Positions 56,672-64,000 of a stretch of 64,000 bases of DNA are shown in pieces. Position numbers and translations under genes: made by a program. The stretch's first letter is position 1. Each line of letters opens with the position of its first letter. The notes beneath the pieces were generated by a model. The model was not told where the DNA came from, searched no databases, and saw only the letters and a list, made by a program, of their open reading frames with translations. The DNA is from Cervus elaphus (lineage: Eukaryota > Chordata > Mammalia > Artiodactyla > Cervidae): positions 9,002,235-9,066,234 of the forward strand of contig NC_057828.1 in assembly GCF_910594005.1 (NCBI RefSeq). Reading direction: 5' to 3'.

Positions 56672-57374
56672 AGTTAGCTTAAAACTCAACATTCCAAAAT
56701 CTAAAATCAAGGCATCTGGTCCCATCACTTCATGGCAAATAGATGGAGAAACAGTGGAAACAGTGTCAGACTTTATTTTTGGGGGCTCCAAAATCACTGC
56801 AGATGGTGACTGAAGGCATGAAATTAAAAGACGCTTGCTACTTGGAATAAAAGCTATGACCAACCTAGACAGCATATTAAATATCAGAGACATTACTTTT
56901 CCAACAAAAGTCCATCTAGTCAAAGCTATGGTTTTTCCAGTAGTCATGTATGGATGTGAGAGTTGAACTATAAAGAAAGCTGAGTGCCGAAGAGTTGATG
57001 GTTTTGAACTGTGGTGTTGGAGAAGACTCTTGGACTGCAAGAAGATTCGACCAGTCCATCCTAAAGGAAATCAGTCCCGAATATTCATTGGAAGGACTGA
57101 TGCTGAAGCTGAAACTCCAATACTTTGGCCACCTGATGTGAAGGACTGACTCCTGGAAAATACCCTAATGCTGGTAAAGATTGAAGGTGGGAGGAGAAGG
57201 GGACAACAGAGAATGAAATGGTTGGAAGGCATCACCGACTGGGTGGACATGAGTTTGAGTAAACTCTGGGAGTTGGTGATGGACAGGGAAGCCTGGCATG
57301 ATGCAGTCCATGGGGTCACAAAGAATCAGACTTGACTGAGCAAGTGAACTAAACTGAACCTACTTCCTTTAATG

Positions 57375-57800
57375 CTAACCGTGTGCTTTTTTCCATTTTC
57401 TTTCCTTCACCCTCCAAAACTTCCCCAGAAATAACCACCATCCTGAGTTTTGTGTACCCCTTACATTTGTTTTCTATTTCTCTCATACATAGTCCTAATC
57501 ATTATAATTTTCATTATACATATTTTGAACTTTATGTAAATGACATAATTTGTATGTACTTTTCTGCATCTTGCTTTTGATTTAATGATTTTTTTCTGAC
57601 ATTTATTCAGGTGATTGTGGTTAACTCAATTTCACTTAGATTGGTACTCCCTTATACACATACAATACAATTTATTTCTTTGTTCTTTTTATTAGATATT
57701 TGGATTATTTCTAGTTTGTTTTGCTTTGTTTTGTTTGGTTTTTATAAGCATCCTTGATATAAACATTCTTATACAGGTTTCCTAGTGCACATGGGCAAAA
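57375..57800 (-). repeat. L1-like 3' region in antisense
   Basis: It contains atttgtatgtacttttctgc, atttcttgtttttattagat-like text and ttataagcatccttgatata. A diverged L1 is the best fit, with limited certainty. Confidence 0.5.
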
Positions 57801-58054
57801 GCTTCTATAAAACAGTGGTTTTAAAACATTTTATCATGATCAACAGCTAAAAATATATTTCTACAGTACATACACACACATAGAAACACATGTATACCAC
57901 ATCACATACACATTTATATAAATTCAAAGTGTCACACAACTATTCAACATTAAACTAGAAATTTTAGCCAGGACAGTTAGTGAAGAAAAATAAATAAAAG
58001 GTATGTATATTGGAAATGAGAATTAAAGCAATCTCTGGAATTAAGACCGTCTGT

Positions 58055-59500
58055 GTTTGGAGGCCTGATCAAGATGGTGAAGTAGAAAAATCCTAAGCGT
58101 GCCTTTTCTTACAGGCATACCAAAGCTACAACTACATATAGAATAATTATCTCTGAAAACTAATGGAACAGATTTTCAACAACTAAATATATATATGTGT
58201 ATATATGTACACATATATATTTATAAAAGGCCACATTGCGATGCAGAGGAGGAAAAGAGATGTGTTTTCATCAGAACCCGCATCCCCAGTACAGTGACCA
58301 ACAGCCAGAAGAAAATCATAACCGTAGGGTTCCCCCCTGAGGAGTGAGGTGCCCAAGTATCACATTGAGCTCTACAGCCTGTGGCATCTGCACCAGAAAG
58401 AAAATTACCATGGTGTCTGGCTTTGAAAGCCAGCAGGCTTGTGTTTGGGAGATCCAGAGGGCAGTGGGAGACTCTGCTCTTAAAGGGTTCACTTGCTCTG
58501 AGTCCCACACAGACAGAGCAGCAGTTTAAACATGACTGGATTTTATGAGAAGGTGGTTTATTGTCTAATTTTAGGGCACTAGGGGATGTGCCAGGGGTAC
58601 ATGTATCAGGGGGTGAAAGTGCTGGGAGGTGCCATATTTTTTTTTTCTCTCCTTCTGTATAGCTGGCTCAGTACTGGTATTCCTTTCTGTCACTCTCTGT
58701 AAGCATAAGTAATACTGTGTGCCCTATCCCAACATTCCAGTAAGAATCTGCTCTACCCAACCCTCCAGCCTCACCCAATTCCTCTAAAGATGCTCCCACC
58801 CCATCCTACCCATTACATGTCTCTGGTCAGGACAAGTGACTCTCCAAAGTGACCCACATTCTGGGGGCCTAGCCCCTCCCACCAGCAAGCCTACAGTAAT
58901 TGCAACCAGGCCTCACAAGACACCTGTGCTGGGAATCAGTCCTTCCCACCAGTGTGTTTGTAGAAGTCATGACCTAAACCCAACAGAAGGATGCAGGAAA
59001 CCCATGCAGGGGATCCCCTTGAGTGCCCGGCTCTGGTGACCAGGAGGGATTATGTCACTGGGCTCTACAGGACACCATCTACATAAAGCCACTCTTTCAA
59101 GGTTGGCACATGTAGCTGATGTCTCTAATAAATAAAAACAAATTCAGAGAGGTAGGCAAAATAGGAAACAAGGGAATACCTTTCAAGTGAAAGAACAAGA
59201 CAAAAGCCCAGAAAAAGAACTATACAAAATGGAGATAGGCATTTACCAGATAAAGAGTTCAAAATAATAGTCATAAAAATGCTCATCAAATTCAGGATAA
59301 GAATGGATAAACATAGAGAGAATTTCAAAAAAGAGACAGAAAATACAAACAAGAAACATCAGAACTGAAGAATACAATAACTGAAATGAAAAATTAATGA
59401 GAGGGACTCAATTACAGAATAGAAAATGCAGAATAAGAGATCAGTGATCTGGAAGACAGAATAGTGGAAACAGACCCAAATTTGTAAGAGGGAATCATGT
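58055..59500 (+). repeat. L1M 5' region
   Basis: It contains ttgaaagccagcaggcttgt, gatccccttgagtgcccggc, ccagataaagagttcaaaat and aatagtcataaaaatgctca, sequence I know from the 5' part of old mammalian L1. No intact ORF. Confidence 0.65.
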
Positions 59501-60104
59501 GATATGAAGGTATCATGTAGCGTTTCAAAACAGTAAGCAGACTAGTATTTTTTAATAATATTAAATACTTACTGAGTTTTATGTACCACAATACATTTCA
59601 TATTGATCAAAGAAATAAATGTTATATATGACTTCTAGATAAAACTAAATAAAAAGGAATAAATGTGTCAAATTTAAGAATATTCCACGTCAATGGGTTT
59701 ATCTCAAGCAAAGGCAGAATCCACTGAGAGATTAATAGAATTGACACATATACTAGTATTACTAAAAACAAATGAAATTCAAATAAAAAAATGGAAAGTC
59801 CTTATAAACAAAATATGAATATTTAAACAGAGAAATGATCAAAAGATACAAAGTGGCAATTAACAAAAGAAAAAGGTATAAATTGTCAATACATGTGGAA
59901 GGGTCTAGCCTTGCTATTAATAGAATACAAATGAAAATAACAATAATATCCCATTTGACCACTTATTCAATACAAAAGTATTTATTCAGAGCCCACAAAT
60001 ACTAAGAATAGCAATAAACAAAACAGACAAAAATCCCTGTCTATAGCTGCTATTGATGAAGTTCAGTGTAATGGGTATTGACATAAACTTCTAGTAACAG
60101 TACT
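59501..60104. other. AT-rich non-coding stretch
   Basis: Mostly unassigned. About 59940-60075 may be an L2- or L1-related remnant. Confidence 0.45.
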
Positions 60105-60106
60105 GT

Positions 60107-60415
60107 TATTGTTTAGTTGCCCAGTCAAGTCCACTTCTTTGCGACCCAGTGGACTGCAGAGGCCAGGCCTCCCTGTCCTTCACCATCTTCTGGAGTTTGC
60201 CCAAGTTCATGTTTGTTGCATCAGTGATGCCATCCAGCCATCTCATCCTCTGATGCCTTCTTGTTCTCTCGATCTTTTCCATGATCAGGGACTTTTCCAA
60301 TGAGTCATTTGTTGGCATCAGATGACCAAAACACTGGAACTTCAGCTTCAACATCAATCCTTCCAATGAATATTCAGGGTTGATCTCCCTTAACATTGAC
60401 TGGTTTGATCTTAAA
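60107..60415 (-). repeat. 5'-truncated BovB fragment
   Basis: Antisense, diverged: ttgtttagttgcccagtcaa to aacattgactggtttgatct. Confidence 0.8.
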
Positions 60416-60471
60416 TTTAGCACAATTTAAGCAATGTACTTTTGCCAAGAAGTTAAACTTATCAGAAGAGC

Positions 60472-60688
60472 CTATGTGTGCTGTGCTTAGTCACTCAGTC
60501 GTGTCTGACTCTTGCAACCCCATAGACTGTAGCCTGCCAGGCTCCTCTGTCCATGGAATTCTCCAGGCAAGAATACTGGAGTGGGTTGCCATTTCCTTCT
60601 CTAGGGCATCTTCCCAACCCAGGAATCAAACCTGGGTCTCCTGTATTGCAGGCAGATTCTTTACCAACTGAGCTATGAGGGAAGCCCT
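60472..60688 (-). repeat. Bov-tA SINE
   Basis: Antisense copy from tgtgctgtgcttagtcactc to gagctatgagggaagccct. Confidence 0.87.
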
Positions 60689-60724
60689 CTGAAGGGTCTA
60701 AAAGAGTCTAAAGGTTTGGAGAGG

Positions 60725-60930
60725 TTGGAAAACATCCTAATATTCACAATAGAGGATTATTTGAGTACACTGTGGTCCATTTCAGGTGATGGAATATTAT
60801 TCTGCAATAAAATATTGGGGACTGATCATAGTATATTTGCTAGAGTTTGCAAGAAGGATTCCAATAAGCAATTCACATATCTTTACCACCAAATTTCTGG
60901 ACCAACTGAGGAATCAGACAGATGGAGCTC
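60725..60930 (+). repeat. L1 3' fragment
   Basis: It contains attcacaatagaggattatt, cactgtggtccatttcaggt and gatggaatattattctgcaa. Confidence 0.6.
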
Positions 60931-61839
60931 AAATTATATCTTTATTGCTGAAAGGGATTGGTAGAGAATATAACTTTAGGTCAGGGATCAATGAACTAAT
61001 TTTTAAAATCCCACAATTAAATGTACTTTCCTGTTCTCAGGCACAGCTGAACAACAGTCAGCTTCCCCCATCCACCCCCACTCACCACAGGGATAGGAGA
61101 GGCACTTTAGCATATGGCAGGGAAGGAACCAGAATGCATCCTCTCTGCAGGCACGAAGAGTGGGAGTGTGATGCAAGATGAAGAAGTTTGAAATTAATTG
61201 CCCTCATCTTTCTCCCAAACTCACCAATCTGAGAACACATGATGGACAGGTAGAGACAAAGAGAGAACCCAGGAGTGTCAGTCTCAATAAGGCCCCAAAA
61301 GGAAATCTGAAGAGCAAATGTAGGTGTGCTACCCAGCAATATTGTATATAATGAAAATGGTTTTAGGATAGAGGTTATATTTAAAGAAGGTGAGACTCCA
61401 AACGGCCTGTTCTATGTAAGGCAAGGAGAGAAATTTGCTTGTTATTTCAGAGAAGGAGGAGGAGAAAGACAAGTGAGGGATGGAATAAAATGACTGATGG
61501 CATTCACTTCCCAGGGTAACACTCTCTAAAACTTGCCCAAAATGCAACAACAAATGCTTTGCACAAGTGAATTTGGGGGAGAAACCCACAAAATCCTGGG
61601 CTTTGCTGCTAGATGAAATGTAGTACAGAACCCAAAGCCAGCAGGGACAGACACAACAGAGTGGAAGCAGAAAGAAGTGTGGGGAAATAAGTCCTAAGAC
61701 ATACAGACATCATGTGGGTGAAGGAGAACTTTCACACAGCAGTGAAATATCGGTCCCAGGCAAGTTTAACCACAACCACCTGACAGCTAACATTCATGTT
61801 ACACATGTATTTCTTCACAGAAGAGACTGAAAGAACTTC
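60931..61839. other. Unassigned non-coding stretch
   Basis: No gene, RNA or repeat recognised with confidence. Confidence 0.45.
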
Positions 61840-61841
61840 CT

Positions 61842-62012
61842 GTAAGTTCTGGACCCAAAGTATGGTGCACAGACCAGCAAGGTCAGCATCTCCTGGAATC
61901 TTGTTAAAAATGCAAAATCTTCATACCCACTGAATCAGAATTACATTTTCACAAGTTCCCCTGGTGATTTCCATGCAAATGAGAATTTTGAGAAGCTCTT
62001 CTCTAAACCATT
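61842..62012. repeat. MER5A-like hAT MITE
   Basis: It contains cagcatctcctggaatcttg, ttaaaaatgcaaaatcttca, cccactgaatcagaatt and cccctggtgatttccatgca. Confidence 0.65.
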
Positions 62013-62149
62013 AACTATGCTGTAAGATAGATTTTAGGTAATTTTTTGTCATTACTGGAATTTTCTGTGTCTTTCAGTTTTTTTCTACAATGACTGATTA
62101 TTAACTTTTATAAATGTTTTTTAAAGACCTGTTACTGAACTTCTAGTTC

Positions 62150-64000
62150 CAGCTTCACTTTTCCCTGCTTCTTTCTATACATATGAATAAATACCCTGGA
62201 AACTGTTCAACATACAACCATAAGAGAACCACAAAAGGTGAAAGAAAGTGGGTTGGTTAGGGGCCCCAGACCATAAAGAATGATCCTGTGGTGAGTTCCC
62301 TGGTTTTTCCTTTTATCTCTCAAGATGAGTGCTATAGAAGACTGTAAGCCAGAATAGTCAACAAGCAGAGAGAGAGAAGCCTACTCTCTCATTAAAGGAC
62401 TGGAGGAGGGGAAGCACAGCAGGGACATAGTGAAGAGACCCATACTTAGGGATAGCATTGGCCCAGTCTGCCTAGAAGCATGGGGAGAAATCAGGGATGG
62501 GGAAAGTCTGTCCTTCCCATGTCCCACCCATCAGAAACAGCAGGTCTCAGTCCACCAGCAGCCGTGTCAATAGCAGAACCTGGGTGACTGACATATCTCA
62601 TACCCTACAACAGCAGTGAGTTAATTCTCTGCTTCCAATGGTAACACCAGGAGAACCTGGTTGGTGAGGCCTAGACTTCAAGATAGCAGCAGGGAGACTC
62701 CTCCACTCACATCAGACATGCCAGAAGGCCCAGGGTGCCAGCCTTCCACACTGCAGCAGAAAACAGACCAGGGTCAGTATTTCTTGACCCTATACCCGTG
62801 CTAGTGCACCACTAATCCAGCAGCAGAAGATGAACCAGCCTCAGGGTCTCATGATCCTCCATATGGTGGGAAAAAGCACCCAGACTCAAGTCTCCTAGGC
62901 TTCTGCATGCTAAGATGTTCCAGTCATGTCTGACTCTGTGAGACCCTTTGGATTGTAAACTGCCAGGCTCCTCTGTTCATGGGATTCTCCAGGCAAAAAT
63001 ACTGGAGTGGGTTGCCATGCCCTCCTCCAGGGCAACTTCCTGACCCAGGGATAGAACCCAAGTCTCTTATGTCTCCTACATTGGTGAGTGTGTCCTTTTC
63101 CACTAATGCCACCTGGGAAGCCCTAGTCTTTTACCCAGCGGGAAAAGGCAGCCTTATTAGATGCTTCCCTCCCCTGGCACCAACACTTGTGAAGGGGGAA
63201 GCCCACCCTTAGCAAGTAGCCAGAGAGCAGGCCAGAGAATTTACTATCTCAAGGTTTCAATATCCCCCATTCCACACCCAGCAAGAGCAGACAGCCCAGG
63301 GAAACACTTTTATTCTTACAGGCAGAATCAGCAGAGATACACTGAGGATTTAAGTGGGAGCCAGAAAAATAAAGCAGATCAGAATACCATTGCAAGACTT
63401 AGAAAACTCAAACTAAATTGGAACTAAATCTCATAAAAGTAGTCCAGAATCTACACACTAACATAAAGAAGATGGTTGCCTAATAAAATAGGTTTAAATA
63501 AGATCAAGAATCTTATAATATCCAACATGTTTAGGATACAGTAGAAAACCGTCATGTTAAGAACCAGGAAGCTCACAACTTGAATGAGAAAAGATATCAA
63601 CTGATGTCAATACAAGATGAATTAGATGTTGGAACCATTATAAATACTTTAAAGCAGCCATCACAAAATTATTTCAACAAGTTATTATAAACCTTCTTGA
63701 AAAAAAAAAAAATCTTTAAAGCAACCAGAGAGAACGGACACCTTATCTTTAGGGGAACACCAGTTGGAATGAGAGTGATGGCATTTTCTTATCTGAAAAT
63801 GTGGAGATAAGAGAGATTCGGCACAACTTATTTCAACTACTGAAAGAAAAGAACTTACCAAAATGTGAAATCTATGTCTGTAAAAAATGTCCATTGCATG
63901 CCTGAAAACTGCTATTTCTGCCTCTATCTCCCATCTCACACACCCGTCTTCCTTCTGTGTCCAAATTTACCTCTTCTTCCTGAGGACACCAGTCACTGTG
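62150..64000 (+). repeat. Old L1 5' region and ORF1 start, running out of the window
   Basis: From 63440 the phrases aaccaggaagctcacaactt, aatgagaaaagatatcaact, tttaaagcagccatcacaaa and caaccagagagaacggacac are typical of L1M/L1P 5' sequence. The part before 62900 fits the same element less clearly. It is split by a Bov-tA. Confidence 0.65.
62906..63124 (-). repeat. Bov-tA SINE
   Basis: Antisense copy from tgctaagatgttccagtcat to atgccacctgggaagccct. Confidence 0.84.

Larger units (their letters stand above)
53920..57355 (+). mobile_element. Sense BovB LINE split by a second, antisense BovB
   Basis: The left part 53920-55053 holds the RT start (frame 54157-54768, then shifted) and stops at gaaagaggagagtgaa. 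The right part starts about 56672 with agttagcttaaaactcaaca, which follows directly in intact BovB (compare 19441-19470), and runs to the 3' tail near 57340. The element between is in the opposite orientation. Confidence 0.88.

Overview
This is nuclear DNA of a ruminant, most likely cattle or a close relative. The evidence is the dense load of ruminant-specific retrotransposons: BovB/RTE LINEs, Bov-tA and Bov-A SINEs, CHR-type tRNA SINEs and bovine-type L1 3' ends. These sit among older mammalian repeats (MIR, L2, MLT1, MER5-like, Tigger-like).

Positions 435-25859 (+ strand) hold the 3' part of a complement receptor gene, CR2/CD21. I find 21 coding exons with GT/AG borders that join in one open frame to a stop at 25857-25859 (3,587 coding bases in the window). 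They encode 18 sushi (SCR/CCP) modules, a transmembrane segment and a 34-residue tail ending in YSVDPY. The last 16 SCRs match CR2 SCR1-16 of the long form. The first two SCRs (exons 435-611, 693-795, 1413-1498) are of CR1 type (like CR1 SCR5 and SCR6) and join in frame to CR2 SCR1. The locus therefore looks like the rodent Cr2 gene, which makes CR1 and CR2 by alternative splicing, rather than the human pair of separate genes. The signal-peptide exon and the first CR1-type SCRs lie before the window.

From 26 kb to 64 kb I see no intact host gene. There is, however, the wreck of a second complement-receptor gene in the position human CR1 occupies. A CpG island at about 37.8-38.1 kb carries a CR1-like signal-peptide exon whose start codon is ACG and whose frame is shifted. 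A decayed first-SCR exon lies at 52271-52444, with a stop, two frameshifts and both splice sites lost. The first half of an SCR2 lies at 53107-53206, still open but with its donor GT changed to AT. I read these as a dead CR1/CR1L-type gene whose CpG-island promoter has survived. The rest of this half is repeats: nested BovB copies (49.6-51.0 kb and 53.9-57.4 kb), L2 and L1 fossils, MLT1 LTRs, many Bov-tA SINEs, and an old L1 5' module up to the window end.

The working gene's product is the B-cell and follicular-dendritic-cell receptor for C3d/iC3b. SCR1-2 form the ligand module, and CD19/CD81 are the known membrane partners. The extra CR1-type SCRs would add C3b/C4b binding in an isoform that includes them.
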